DNA from: a virus
Length of the DNA: 64,000 bases
Reading direction: 5' to 3' (one strand)
IMG/VR virus record: IMGVR_UViG_3300025913_000026
Span: 1 to 64,000 of that record
Part shown: piece after piece, positions 31,941-42,001 of the stretch
Position numbering within the stretch: the stretch's first letter is position 1
Layout of the letters: each line of letters starts with the position of its first letter
Program-made: the position numbers and the translations under genes
Notes under the pieces: model-generated
The model's input: the letters and a program-made list of their open reading frames with translations, nothing else
Database searches by the model: none
What the model was told of the DNA's origin: nothing

Positions 31941-34900
31941 TTATCTATTTGTAAAGGGTGAATCCACAAAGTAAAGATTTATCGCGGAAAGCGTAGCCAA
32001 GTCATTAGGGCTTGAAGCTAAAAATTTAATCCCTATTAAATTCCCTTTTAAAACATCGCCATTCCCTATGCCGCCTATTGAATTAATATCATTTAAAAAA
32101 CTGGCCGAAAATGTTGATTCAATATCTGCAAAATCACTTAAAATTAAATTGCTTTCTTGTGGAGTATTCCCATAAGACATATAGTTGGTGTATATGTAGG
32201 GGCAAATCCAAATTTGGTTGGCTATCTCTGTCAGACTCAGCCAGCTCTTTTTTTCAATAAGCCCCGCATTAAACACTCTGGTTATAGTAGAATCATATGA
32301 TACTCCATAGAATTTATTTCTTCCACCAGTACCAGTCTGATCGTGAATATACATACGCCCACCTACAAAACTATATAAAGTATTTTCCGCACAAACTATA
32401 CAATCAGGAGCAAAGGAATATAAACTTGTGAAGTAATTCCTAGTTTCATCAAAAGCCATCGTCTGCCCATTTTCTACCAAATCTCCTAATGTCCCAGGCT
32501 GCAACACGCATAAATACTCTCCTACATTATCCTTTCTTATGTTAAAAGTACCGGTAATCCTTGTTCTGCCACCATATATATAATTATAATCAGTAAGGTA
32601 TTTTGATATATTGGCCGAGCTCCATGTTTGTGTTTTATAGGTTTCAGATAAATCAGTAATTCCGTCACGGCTTAACCTTAGTTGCTTTCCTTTTATTGGA
32701 TCAACGAAATAGTATACAAATCCACTTTGAACTACTGAATCTGGCTGATTGCTTACCCCAAAATCACCTGCATAATATTGCACATTATTAGCAGTGATTA
32801 TATCGGTTGTGGTAATCAATTGCTGATTCCCAGCAGTATCAGTAATGAATTTCTTATATACACCGGTTTGGCCACATTTCCTTTCTTGAAAAAATGTAAG
32901 TACTTTATCCCAGAACATCATCCTTTTTATTGCTCCATATTCTCTAACTAATTCATCGAAGTTCTGCGAATAGAATCTATTAGTTTGGTTTATATTAGTA
33001 TTTCTCTGATATGCCAAGCTCCATCTATGCATTACGGGGTATGTAACTCTATTAGCGTTTTCATCGTACACAAATGCCCTTCCGTTTGAGTTAACTGAAC
33101 TTGCATAGAAATCTGAGAAGTTTGGATCAATACAATATTGATTTATTACCTTATCTGTTGTCAGAGTTATGCTACCAGCAAGGAATGTGCATTGCCTATC
33201 GCTATTATTGTTAACGCATTCAAAAAGCAAAAATATATGGTCATTAGCCAAATTAACTGTTCTAGTTATACTACCGTCAGAGTTATAAAATAACGTTAGC
33301 GGGAATGTATATGTCCCAGCATTACTAGCATCAAATGCAGGCACAATCATAGATGAGTCACCGAATCTATTTTGAACCCTTAATCTCCATGAATCTCCAC
33401 TTCTTGCGGTTGGGAATGTCACAGAAAATGAACCTCCTAATGTAAATGTTGTTAATAGGTTTGCTGATTGAAACCATCTAGTATCTGTATGTGGATCAAA
33501 GGAATTACCAACTCCAACATACGGGACGCTATGGGGTATTATATTAGGATCATTATATGTAGACCCTTGAAAGTTTAATGGGACTAAAAACCTAAATCCA
33601 TTAGCCACGGTGTCTGGTATATTCCACGTATAGATATTACCGGTTTGTATAGCCCTTAATTTTATATAGTCATCCCCTTTAAAGAAATTAAATGTTGCTG
33701 GCTGTACTAAATATTCCTGGTTTTGTGTTTTACCTTGATGGAATCTATTTGAAAGAGTTGGGTTGCCTATTAAATATCGTTCCCCAAATTCATAATAAAG
33801 ATTTAGATTATTGGCAACTGGTTGTGCTGGCGTATATATTTCAATAAAATAATTATTAAACCCAGCACCAAAATCAAATGTTCCATCGGTAGATGGCAAT
33901 ATTATTTTTATAAATTGCCCGTCTTTTGTTTCTCCGTTTACAACCGGCCCTATTATGGATGCTATTATTTCAAAGTCTTTTGTATTGCCGTATAAATTAG
34001 CTGTAGTCCCATCATCATTATATCTTTTAAAGAATCGTATACGATCCCCTGGAGTAAAGCTATAACCCAATGGGCTGCCCGGATTATTTGTAACAAATGC
34101 CCTTAATGATTCTATACTCAGGTAAGCATACTTAGTAACTCCTGAAACCGCTACCAAATCTTTATATGTTCTATCGGATACCCATTGAATAAAATTAGAC
34201 TTACTTAAGTTTTTAGTTCTTACCCATTGATAATAATATGCCCAATCTGGTGGTAAATTATAAATAGAGGCATTGAATACAGTAGTGTCAGCAGATGCCA
34301 AACTCTCTGCGTAAGGTTCAGATTGAACTGAAAAACCATTCGTATAAACGGCACCATTTGTTCTTCCCTTCTGGTCAAAATATACTAACCCAAAACCATA
34401 ATTACTCAACCAGTCATATGCATTAAATGATTGAAGTGCCAATGCATTATAACTAAAATTACCTGATGATGAAATATAGCTATTGGCTAATCCAGTTCCT
34501 AATTTAAAAATATACAAATCATTTGACCCAGATGAAATTATTGTAAACCCAGCAGCCAATGCAGCCACCCTAAGCCCCTCCATAATTGCAGCAGAATCAT
34601 CTCCTACCTGTACTGCGTAATTAATATTACTTCCATCTACAAAATTCACATAATAAGTATCCATTGCAACAGTAGACACAATAATACCTCTTACTACAAT
34701 ATGGATATTACCTGTACTTAACCCGCTATCTCCAGCCTGATTAGTTACAAATGAGGCGGCATAATTACCATAATAATATGGAACGTATCCTACAGATATA
34801 TTGCTTGTATTCGTACCATCGCTAAAATCAGTCAAATTAGCATACCCTTCGGTAATATTCCCATAATCCAATACATTCCCATTTGGCAATACTTGGGCAC

Positions 34901-35855
34901 CGGCAACTTGTGGGACATAATCAAATATCTGCGTGCTTTCTTCTACATCAATGTATGTATATGCTTTATCGTTATAAAATAAAAATGTGGCTACATCATT
35001 GTCAGGGATGCCAACAACTGATTTGTCTAACGATGCTACCAAATAGAAATCACTCATGGTTACACCTAATGAGTTAGCAGCTAATATCTCAATTTTTTTA
35101 ACGTTTGACGGCCCAGTTTGATACGTAATAGCTATCCTGCAATTTTTAGTTGGGTCTGAATCAATAGCCTGATTAAATGCGCTATAAGGCAGAGGCATTT
35201 CACTTTGGCTACTAGTTACTGATTTATCTTTGTCATCAAATACCCAACGTATTTTAAATCTAAAAAGTTTCTTTCTACAGTTATTCACCGTATTTGAAGG
35301 ATCATTTTCATAGGCAACAGCTGGAGGTATATCTGCTGGTTGTTTTGCAACATCTAAATATTGTGGCTGAATAGTTCCATACCCACCAGCCAATGCTCTT
35401 TGTACATTTACTTTTTTAGGAACTCCATAGCTATCTAAGTAGCAAAGTAAGTCCCCTTGTTCAGCATCTCCATAAATCATGTTTACATGAATGATTGGAG
35501 AATTATCAAGAAATCCTAGAGTTCCGCTAACTGCATTAAAATTTTCATCAACTATTCTATAAAATTGCGCACCAAGCGTATCATACATATAGATAGCTTT
35601 CTTCGCGTCTCCACGATAATTGAAAAAGAATATTCTTTTATTTACAGAATCATAGAATCTTCCTATTGTTAAATTATTCCCTCCTGGAAGATATGGGTTT
35701 GTTTTTTCTCTTGTTCCAGGGACATTCTCAATACGCATATTGGGTGCAGTCCCTCTTGGGATGCAATTTAACGCGTCCCTATGATGCGAAGGATTGATAA
35801 CCTCATCTGGGTCATCATAATTTAAAAATCCACTAAAAGGGAATGCCTGAACCAT
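31941..35855 (-). CDS. Large tail protein, muzzle/hub-like
   Basis: The 1304-residue protein starts AFPFSGFLNYDDPDEVINPS and is beta-rich throughout with many aromatic and Asn residues. The opening motif (GxxNxDxxxxxxpxxxyxxAxNxr) recurs in the big tail proteins after the ring proteins in crAss-like phages, where the counterpart forms the muzzle at the tail end. Length and position agree. Identity is by position and general similarity only. Confidence 0.7.
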   Translation of the reverse strand: MVQAFPFSGFLNYDDPDEVINPSHHRDALNCIPRGTAPNMRIENVPGTREKTNPYLPGGNNLTIGRFYDSVNKRIFFFNYRGDAKKAIYMYDTLGAQFYRIVDENFNAVSGTLGFLDNSPIIHVNMIYGDAEQGDLLCYLDSYGVPKKVNVQRALAGGYGTIQPQYLDVAKQPADIPPAVAYENDPSNTVNNCRKKLFRFKIRWVFDDKDKSVTSSQSEMPLPYSAFNQAIDSDPTKNCRIAITYQTGPSNVKKIEILAANSLGVTMSDFYLVASLDKSVVGIPDNDVATFLFYNDKAYTYIDVEESTQIFDYVPQVAGAQVLPNGNVLDYGNITEGYANLTDFSDGTNTSNISVGYVPYYYGNYAASFVTNQAGDSGLSTGNIHIVVRGIIVSTVAMDTYYVNFVDGSNINYAVQVGDDSAAIMEGLRVAALAAGFTIISSGSNDLYIFKLGTGLANSYISSSGNFSYNALALQSFNAYDWLSNYGFGLVYFDQKGRTNGAVYTNGFSVQSEPYAESLASADTTVFNASIYNLPPDWAYYYQWVRTKNLSKSNFIQWVSDRTYKDLVAVSGVTKYAYLSIESLRAFVTNNPGSPLGYSFTPGDRIRFFKRYNDDGTTANLYGNTKDFEIIASIIGPVVNGETKDGQFIKIILPSTDGTFDFGAGFNNYFIEIYTPAQPVANNLNLYYEFGERYLIGNPTLSNRFHQGKTQNQEYLVQPATFNFFKGDDYIKLRAIQTGNIYTWNIPDTVANGFRFLVPLNFQGSTYNDPNIIPHSVPYVGVGNSFDPHTDTRWFQSANLLTTFTLGGSFSVTFPTARSGDSWRLRVQNRFGDSSMIVPAFDASNAGTYTFPLTLFYNSDGSITRTVNLANDHIFLLFECVNNNSDRQCTFLAGSITLTTDKVINQYCIDPNFSDFYASSVNSNGRAFVYDENANRVTYPVMHRWSLAYQRNTNINQTNRFYSQNFDELVREYGAIKRMMFWDKVLTFFQERKCGQTGVYKKFITDTAGNQQLITTTDIITANNVQYYAGDFGVSNQPDSVVQSGFVYYFVDPIKGKQLRLSRDGITDLSETYKTQTWSSANISKYLTDYNYIYGGRTRITGTFNIRKDNVGEYLCVLQPGTLGDLVENGQTMAFDETRNYFTSLYSFAPDCIVCAENTLYSFVGGRMYIHDQTGTGGRNKFYGVSYDSTITRVFNAGLIEKKSWLSLTEIANQIWICPYIYTNYMSYGNTPQESNLILSDFADIESTFSASFLNDINSIGGIGNGDVLKGNLIGIKFLASSPNDLATLSAINLYFVDSPFTNR

Positions 35856-35856
35856 A

Positions 35857-36624
35857 TTATGATTTCACAGTTAGGCGCATTGAGTTGAGCCACCATTGAT
35901 ATGCCTCTTCCAAGTGAAGTGGCCTATATCTTGCCCAGCCAAGTCTGCGCTGATTATAAAATTCGTGCCTTCTATCTCTTTTATCTCCTAAATTACCGCG
36001 TCTTGAAGATGGTATTGATCGAATATCCAACCATGCCAATCCCGCAATCATTGCCTCTTTAAACTGAACTGGGATATAGTATTGTTGCCCTTGTTCTGGT
36101 TGAGACAAATACTCTAACATTATATAGTCATAAGTAAATGTCTCATTCAGCAATATGATACCGGCTGCATTGTCTATCTTGAAACTACCAACGAATGGCG
36201 CACCACTTGGGAATCCATATAGAGTTGAAAAACTATTCCCCGTCCAGAAGTTATACCAGATAGGAGTATTGAATAAAAAGAAATTAAACAGAGTGTTATC
36301 CTGCGTTTTCTGTAACCTATCAGCCGACAAATCTGCGTAGGTAGTAAGCTTATCATTATACCTTAAGGTTATAATTTCTCCAATATCATTTAATACACCT
36401 ACTTTGGAGTAGTTGAGATAATCAGATGGTAAGTCAACCGTGAAGTTTGGATTAACCGGCAGCTTTACAGACTTAATTTGATAGAAAAAATCCAAACCAA
36501 GCTCGGTCATCACTCTAAAAGATAATTGCCATATCTTAAAGAATTTATGAATTGACTGCTCAGACTCATCCAAGTAGGCATTTATGCAATCATCCACGGG
36601 GATCCAGGCTTGATGTTGACTCAT
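35857..36624 (-). CDS. Head-tail connector/ring protein
   Basis: The 255-residue protein contains VDLPSDYLNYSKVGVLNDIGE, the LPxDYxxYxKIGxLN motif of tail tubular A-like and crAss-like ring proteins. The C-terminus is Arg/Trp-rich (GWARYRPLHLEEAYQWWLN). It lies one base from the muzzle-like gene. It would join portal and tail. Confidence 0.75.
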   Translation of the reverse strand: MSQHQAWIPVDDCINAYLDESEQSIHKFFKIWQLSFRVMTELGLDFFYQIKSVKLPVNPNFTVDLPSDYLNYSKVGVLNDIGEIITLRYNDKLTTYADLSADRLQKTQDNTLFNFFLFNTPIWYNFWTGNSFSTLYGFPSGAPFVGSFKIDNAAGIILLNETFTYDYIMLEYLSQPEQGQQYYIPVQFKEAMIAGLAWLDIRSIPSSRRGNLGDKRDRRHEFYNQRRLGWARYRPLHLEEAYQWWLNSMRLTVKS

Positions 36625-36625
36625 G

Positions 36626-36895
36626 TTAATTTAATTTGGCTATTAACCAAGATTGTTCAATCAAAAAATGCAACTCCCCATTAAATTCAATTGGATCACC
36701 TAAATCCTTTACCCTAAAAACAGTATCCCCTTTCTTGAATTGCATTGGCGTCTGCTTTGTGCCGTTACCAACCTCAATCACTTCCAATTTATTACTTATT
36801 GCTCTATGTGCTTCAGAAACAATGATGCCGCCTGCACTCCTCTCATCGGGAGGGAATGGCTTAACGAGTACTTTATTTTTTATTGGTCTTATCAT
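36626..36895 (-). CDS. groES: GroES-like co-chaperonin
   Basis: The 89-residue protein follows the Cpn10 fold: IRPIKNKVLVKP at the N-terminus, the mobile-loop motif SAGGIIVSEAHR (about residues 20-31) that docks on GroEL, and LEVIEVGNGT plus a C-terminal FLIEQSWLIAKL. Phage co-chaperonins (T4 gp31, RB49 CocO) replace host GroES to fold the major capsid protein. It overlaps the upstream gene by 4 nt and sits among connector genes, so it is expressed with them. Good family call; capsid-folding role inferred. Confidence 0.85.
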   Translation of the reverse strand: MIRPIKNKVLVKPFPPDERSAGGIIVSEAHRAISNKLEVIEVGNGTKQTPMQFKKGDTVFRVKDLGDPIEFNGELHFLIEQSWLIAKLN

Positions 36896-37533
36896 AATTG
36901 TTTTAAGTTATTATCTGTACCATCCGAAACCGTGTCCTGTGGAATTGATCTTTCTTTTAATAATTGATTATTAACATGCTCACGAATAACAGGAAGATAG
37001 TCCGGTGGCACATTTAATTCTGAATTAAGATTGCTCACATCTCCACCGCTAATCATTTTCACCGTAGCGGTATAGTTGCTTAATATTATGGTTGATTTAG
37101 TTCTTACTACCTTCCCTTCTGGCAAAAACAGTAGCTTATTTGAAATAACAGGCATACTGTCAAAATAACCCCATTGATTCATGGATAAAGGAATCCCTGG
37201 TAGTGATGTTTGGTTATTCGCCTTAAACCTAACTTCTGCCACCCCCATATTAGCACTAATACCAACCGGTATTTCTGGGAGTGTAAATACCCAACACAAA
37301 TTATCTGTTGAATCTTGCGTTATTGTTAACCCTGAAAATGTTGTATAAAATCCATTATTCACATACCCCACTCCATCCATCTGAATAGCTCCTTTGTAAG
37401 CCGCTTGTGCTGCTAGGCCGATACCTTCTGCTATGTATAGGTTAACAAGATTATATGTTATTTCAGCATCATCTGATGGTTTGCCGCCATATATCTGCAT
37501 TAATATCGACTCTGCAAATGCTCCTCTTGTCAT
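36892..37533 (-). CDS. Connector/ring protein
   Basis: The 213-residue protein (FAESILMQIYGGKPSDDAEI at the N-terminus, KSTIILSNYTATVKMISG and PPDYLPVIREHV later) belongs by position and pattern to the ring proteins of crAss-like head-tail junctions. It overlaps the GroES-like gene by 4 nt. Exact role unknown. Confidence 0.65.
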   Translation of the reverse strand: MTRGAFAESILMQIYGGKPSDDAEITYNLVNLYIAEGIGLAAQAAYKGAIQMDGVGYVNNGFYTTFSGLTITQDSTDNLCWVFTLPEIPVGISANMGVAEVRFKANNQTSLPGIPLSMNQWGYFDSMPVISNKLLFLPEGKVVRTKSTIILSNYTATVKMISGGDVSNLNSELNVPPDYLPVIREHVNNQLLKERSIPQDTVSDGTDNNLKQL

Positions 37534-37534
37534 G

Positions 37535-38206
37535 TTATTGTCCTTGTGTTTTTATGACCTGAGAATATTGTTCCACTACATTGAGTTGCAAATTAACGCC
37601 AACTATCGCCAATGCACGCACGATAATTTCTAACATGTCCAAGTCCAGCCATTGGGGCTGTACGCTTGCCCCTGGATTGTAAACAGGCCTTCCTTGTGGG
37701 TCTAATGTAAACGCCCACACCAATTCATCTGGCTGTTTTATATATGATAAGTAAGCAGTCCCTAGATTAATTGGATAGAATTGAAACCCGTCTTTATAAA
37801 TTAGATAAAATGGATTTGTTGCAACTGGATCAATGTAACTATTCAAATGGCTGAACAACCTATCCTGCTGAATAAACTTAACTCGCTGCTTGTATATTCC
37901 ATAGGTCATTGCATCTGAATTAAGATACCCAGTAGGATATGGCGCAATCCCGCTACCATTAATAGTCAACGTTACTGGCGCAGGTATAAAAGGACTAAGC
38001 CGCTGACGAATGTCTTCATTTTGACTAAATTCGACAGCGGCAAATGGTCTTCCAGGTGTGTATTTTTGGAATTCCCCCAATAGATAACCCGTATAACTCC
38101 ATTGGGCCTGATTTATCACTAAGTTAAAGGAGGCAGGATTGAGATTACCATTCTGGTTTTTCCGAATGGCATACAACATGATATTATAAACGTCATTTAT
38201 ATCCAC
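37535..38206 (-). CDS. Connector/ring protein
   Basis: The 223-residue protein starts DINDVYNIMLYAIRKNQNG and includes YLSYIKQPDELVWAFT and a C-terminal LDMLEIIVRALAIVGVNL. The motif VYnxvxyxxxKxxxGxlxPxxFNxxxN is familiar from structural genes after the capsid gene in crAss-like phages. One base separates it from the next gene. Confidence 0.65.
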   Translation of the reverse strand: MDINDVYNIMLYAIRKNQNGNLNPASFNLVINQAQWSYTGYLLGEFQKYTPGRPFAAVEFSQNEDIRQRLSPFIPAPVTLTINGSGIAPYPTGYLNSDAMTYGIYKQRVKFIQQDRLFSHLNSYIDPVATNPFYLIYKDGFQFYPINLGTAYLSYIKQPDELVWAFTLDPQGRPVYNPGASVQPQWLDLDMLEIIVRALAIVGVNLQLNVVEQYSQVIKTQGQ

Positions 38207-38228
38207 CTAAATCCTCCTTTTAAATAAT

Positions 38229-39140
38229 TTATGTTACTATTCTTTCAAGTTCTTGTTTAAATTCTTTTCCTTCTTTTGAATTAGTTAAAGCTAGTTGAGT
38301 TAAGTACTGAATGGCGTTTTCATTCTTTGGCATGTTACAAACTACACCACCATTTTTACCATAGTAGATTCTTCCATCTCCTCTTGAAATATCCAGCTTC
38401 CCATCAATAATAGCTTGTCTAATCTTATAATGTATATCTACTTCTTTTGCATCGAAGCTCTTTTCAAATTCATCTGGGTTTCGTTTTGCATAAAGCAAGT
38501 ATTCTCCCCGTAATGCTTCTTCTGATTTAGGCGCACCTGTTATGTCATGCGTTAATTTAATCCCTAAATAGAAGGCATGTTTCTTCATCTTATCTTCTGG
38601 CTGTTTCTGTGCTTTCATCAACATTTCAATCTCCTTCATCTCAATTGCCAGTTTTTCTTTTGCTACTGCTTCTGGATCGTATTTAAAAAACTCGGTTTTG
38701 CTTATTTTAGTTCTGTTTGGGTTAAGCCGATTATGACAGCATAATTCCATGAACTCTAATTTAGCTTTATCCCATGCTGGCACGTACATAAATCTTGAAC
38801 CTTTAGGCCATTCTAAGAATCTAATTTTACGAGATGCCTGACTATCTGGGATATCCTTCTGATCTTTTACCCAAATGGATGGAACTCCTTCCAGCAATCT
38901 CATCATTTGTGGCCCCTTTTCTGGTTCTTCTGGATTAATCGCAAAATCAATTGGCTGAATATAAACACCGCTTGTGTTTTTCTTTACCAATTTAAATACT
39001 ACCATCCCCTGCAAATCTTTATTAGCTTCATTTGTAGTAGAAACCCCTTTTGCGCTTGGAATATAATCTGTATCTGCTACTTTAATTACTTCATCTTGTT
39101 CACCTCTCATGGCGAACTCAATATCTTTAATACTTGACAT
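38229..39140 (-). CDS. Capsid-proximal structural protein
   Basis: The 303-residue protein is charged and mostly helical (KEKLAIEMKEIEMLMKAQKQ). It follows the capsid gene after a terminator and starts the connector block. FRLGWPSGRFMY-type text (WPKGSRFMYVPAWDKAK) recurs beside capsid genes of Bacteroidota phages. Function unknown. Confidence 0.6.
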   Translation of the reverse strand: MSSIKDIEFAMRGEQDEVIKVADTDYIPSAKGVSTTNEANKDLQGMVVFKLVKKNTSGVYIQPIDFAINPEEPEKGPQMMRLLEGVPSIWVKDQKDIPDSQASRKIRFLEWPKGSRFMYVPAWDKAKLEFMELCCHNRLNPNRTKISKTEFFKYDPEAVAKEKLAIEMKEIEMLMKAQKQPEDKMKKHAFYLGIKLTHDITGAPKSEEALRGEYLLYAKRNPDEFEKSFDAKEVDIHYKIRQAIIDGKLDISRGDGRIYYGKNGGVVCNMPKNENAIQYLTQLALTNSKEGKEFKQELERIVT

Positions 39141-39199
39141 TTTTTATTATTTTGATGTGACGCATAATTTAAGGGAGAACACCCACGTACACATTGATT

Positions 39200-39232
39200 A
39201 TTAAATAGAGCCTCCAATTAAGGAGGCTCTTT
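39200..39232 (-). terminator. Intrinsic terminator after the capsid gene
   Basis: AGAGCCTCC (39207-39215) pairs with GGAGGCTCT (39222-39230) around AATTAA. It lies 9 nt past the major capsid gene. T-rich sequence follows on both strands. It would raise capsid dosage over the downstream connector genes. Confidence 0.8.
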
Positions 39233-39240
39233 ATTACATA

Positions 39241-40680
39241 TTAGGCACTTACTATATTAATGAACTGATTGGCTGCCACTACTCTCGTCCCACGGTATGT
39301 TGCCATTTCAATATTATCCCGCAGTGTACCATCTGTAGGATTGGTAGAACCACCACCCCAGTTCCATACACGAATACCATTACCTATTGAACCACCTTTA
39401 GGGGGCTGTTGGCTCATTACGGTAATGTTTTTGTAAACGCGTGAAGGAGTTTTAGCGTCTGGTGTTTCGCCCATCGGACACAAGAAGCCATAGTTGCGGT
39501 AGTAATCCGTTGCGGGAGTTACACCAGTATATGCTTCTGTGTTGAAGTTGCGATATTTACCGATTTGGAAACGGTAGCCGTCAATATCAATTACCTTGAA
39601 ACCATACGCTACGCTGGCTTCTTCTGACTTTTCACCATATCCCCAAACGAATGCACCGGCAGGGAACTGAGCGAAAATACCATCCGAGAAGTCTTGGCGT
39701 TGGAAGATATCACTCATCCACATGTTCTGTTTAACACATCCGTTTACATCCATTACACGGGTAAGGGTATGCAGGAACGCGATATCCAAGTTACCTGGTG
39801 TATAGGTTACAGTTTCACCATCTGCTGCAATCTTAGGCAGTAAGCCTTGAGAACCCACAGATGTATCTGTTGTCAGGCCGGTGTTATTTACTGAATCACC
39901 AAACATCAACTTACGCTCTACGTTATTCACGAAACGTTGAGATGCTTTTGTAAGACCCAGATAAGTGAAATAAGAAACCCCAGCTTGTGCTGCGCCACCA
40001 ATTGGAGAACCAGAAACACCAGTATCAATATACACATCGGTCATTTCTCCTAAGTCGGTAGCTGACCAAGTATCGTGAATTTCAGTGATATTGTTATTGT
40101 ACTGTTGAGTCAAGTACACTTGCGGAATGCTTGTTCCAGATGCCTCACCAACGTCAACACGGCCACCAAAGATCAATACGTCTGTAGCCAGCAAAGTTGA
40201 TGCTTGCCCAGCAGAAGCTAGAGATTGAGTGCTTTGTTTTGGTCTGATTGTAAATTGGAATGCGCTAGGAGTAGTATCCGTAATTGCAAGAATTTCACCG
40301 CCTACGCCAGTTGATGCGATATAAATAGTTTCACCGGGTCGTAATGGGGTTTGTGTTCCTGAATTGTAATGATAACCGGCAGCTAAGGTTGCTGTAACTG
40401 TAGCGCCAGCAGTAGCACCTGTTGCATTAGACGCTAACTGGATACCTATTTGCAATTTCCCACGGCTTTCAAACCAGAAGTAGTTACGGTTCAAAACTTG
40501 CTCCATGCCACCATAGGTAGCTAACCACCATGTCCAGTTTTCAGGGCCATATTTTTCAACGAATGTTTTATAATACTGAGGCGTTAATAATTGAAGTTGT
40601 GATACTAACGCCCGATTGGCACCACCGGAAACTGATATGTTGCCGGGCTGCAATATATTACTGGTAGGAATTCCTGCCAT
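39241..40680 (-). CDS. Major capsid protein
   Basis: The 479-residue protein is of typical major capsid length, lies between the scaffold-like gene and the connector genes, and has its own terminator right after it. It has few Cys, a mixed alpha/beta pattern and a long beta region (GGRVDVGEASGTSIPQVYL), consistent with the HK97 fold. The start MAGIPTSNILQPGNISVSGG and a region WTWWLATYGGMEQVLNR fit crAss-like capsid proteins. Identification by length, position and general pattern. Confidence 0.8.
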   Translation of the reverse strand: MAGIPTSNILQPGNISVSGGANRALVSQLQLLTPQYYKTFVEKYGPENWTWWLATYGGMEQVLNRNYFWFESRGKLQIGIQLASNATGATAGATVTATLAAGYHYNSGTQTPLRPGETIYIASTGVGGEILAITDTTPSAFQFTIRPKQSTQSLASAGQASTLLATDVLIFGGRVDVGEASGTSIPQVYLTQQYNNNITEIHDTWSATDLGEMTDVYIDTGVSGSPIGGAAQAGVSYFTYLGLTKASQRFVNNVERKLMFGDSVNNTGLTTDTSVGSQGLLPKIAADGETVTYTPGNLDIAFLHTLTRVMDVNGCVKQNMWMSDIFQRQDFSDGIFAQFPAGAFVWGYGEKSEEASVAYGFKVIDIDGYRFQIGKYRNFNTEAYTGVTPATDYYRNYGFLCPMGETPDAKTPSRVYKNITVMSQQPPKGGSIGNGIRVWNWGGGSTNPTDGTLRDNIEMATYRGTRVVAANQFINIVSA

Positions 40681-40707
40681 TGTTTTAAAATTTAATTAGT
40701 GAAAGAA

Positions 40708-41949
40708 TTACATTGACCAAATACGATCTGCCACTAATTGAGAGTCATTTTTAGGAGCTTCCTGGCTTGTTGGAATTGGCCCAAGTTCTGGATTAACTCC
40801 CTTCAAGTTAATATTGTTTCTTACTTTTGTATCGTGCAACATTCTTTTACTCCCAGCATCATTGATTAGATTCTGAGTAATGTTATTTTTATATTCCAGC
40901 CAATAGACATCTTCGGCCATTTGTCTAGTATTAAATGATCCATCCTTATTAACCCATCGGCCCGTCAAATAATCCCATTTAGAGTAAAGACTTTCCACGA
41001 TATTTTTAACATTTACCTTTTCTTCGCTTGTAACATCAAAAGATAGTGGCAACTCGACTTCCTTGTCTTTGTAGCTCATCTTAATGTCGTTAAAAGTTTT
41101 AAGGCTGTTTTCTAATGACTCATAATAAGCCTGTTGCTTTTTTTCAGCCGCCGCCAATTCCTCTGGGGTAGGCTCATTAAATTGCTGAGGCTTTTGTATA
41201 TCTGGGAGAACGATTTGACTTCTTAATTTGGAGAGTTCAGGTTTAGTCATCTTGGCCTCAATAATCATATCCATCTGCCTTTCCCTTACCTGATCTTCCC
41301 ATGCTTTTACTTCAGCGGCATAATCATCTGCATCTTGATCCAGCGTTTGTGCTGGGTTAGATGGCAATGAATATTGCTTATTGTATAAGCGGTCTATCTC
41401 TTGTGTAGTAAGAGTATCTTTATATTTGAATTGAAGATTAGCCCGAAGAATTTCACCGGCCTGTGTGGCATCGGCTACATCATACTTCTCTAATTTTTCA
41501 AGTTGTTTCTTTTGATTTAGAAAATTGTAAACATCATCCTCTTTACCTTCTTTCAAATAATCGAAGAAACGTTTACTATCTTCATTAGCCCATTGAATTT
41601 CTTGTGGGGTTGGGGCTTCTTGCGGCTTATTGAATTGCTCCCATTTGGTTTTAAATTCATCCATGCCTAAGCCGCCTGTTACACGCCGAATAAAATCATC
41701 TTCATCTAGGATTTCATCTGCATTTGCCGCTGGGACTTGCGCCGCTGGTTGCTGTTCTGTACTAGCTACGGGAGTTTCGTTTACAGCAGGAGTAACTTCT
41801 ACATTTTGATATGGAGTGGTTTGCGCCCCCCATAAAGTATCGGCCACGACTTGGCTTACTTCAGGAGTTGCTTGTACAGCCTGATCTTGGCCTTGTGTCT
41901 CTGTTTGTGCTGTTGTGGGTGGTTCTAAAGTCGCTACATTATCAGACAT
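40708..41949 (-). CDS. Scaffolding-like protein
   Basis: The 413-residue protein is acidic, rich in Gln, Glu, Thr and Pro, with a disordered N-terminal 70 residues and long helices (EELAAAEKKQQAYYESLENS). It lies between portal-side genes and the major capsid gene, as scaffolds do. The repeated VADTLWGA near the N-terminus and VADRIWSM at the C-terminus are noteworthy. No protease motif is seen. Confidence 0.65.
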   Translation of the reverse strand: MSDNVATLEPPTTAQTETQGQDQAVQATPEVSQVVADTLWGAQTTPYQNVEVTPAVNETPVASTEQQPAAQVPAANADEILDEDDFIRRVTGGLGMDEFKTKWEQFNKPQEAPTPQEIQWANEDSKRFFDYLKEGKEDDVYNFLNQKKQLEKLEKYDVADATQAGEILRANLQFKYKDTLTTQEIDRLYNKQYSLPSNPAQTLDQDADDYAAEVKAWEDQVRERQMDMIIEAKMTKPELSKLRSQIVLPDIQKPQQFNEPTPEELAAAEKKQQAYYESLENSLKTFNDIKMSYKDKEVELPLSFDVTSEEKVNVKNIVESLYSKWDYLTGRWVNKDGSFNTRQMAEDVYWLEYKNNITQNLINDAGSKRMLHDTKVRNNINLKGVNPELGPIPTSQEAPKNDSQLVADRIWSM

Positions 41950-41968
41950 AAATCTATGGGTTTTAATT

Positions 41969-41991
41969 GCTACAACGTTAAAGCAAATCTA
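41969..41991 (-). promoter_or_regulatory. Promoter-like -7 box with AACGTTGTAGC motif
   Basis: On the minus strand TAGATTTG (41991-41984) matches TAnnTTTG, and AACGTTGTAGC (41979-41969) follows near the expected start of transcription. No good -33 box is visible. The same AACGTTRTAGC motif precedes the portal gene and lies at 52693-52703. Confidence 0.4.
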
Positions 41992-42001
41992 TAAAAAAAT
42001 A

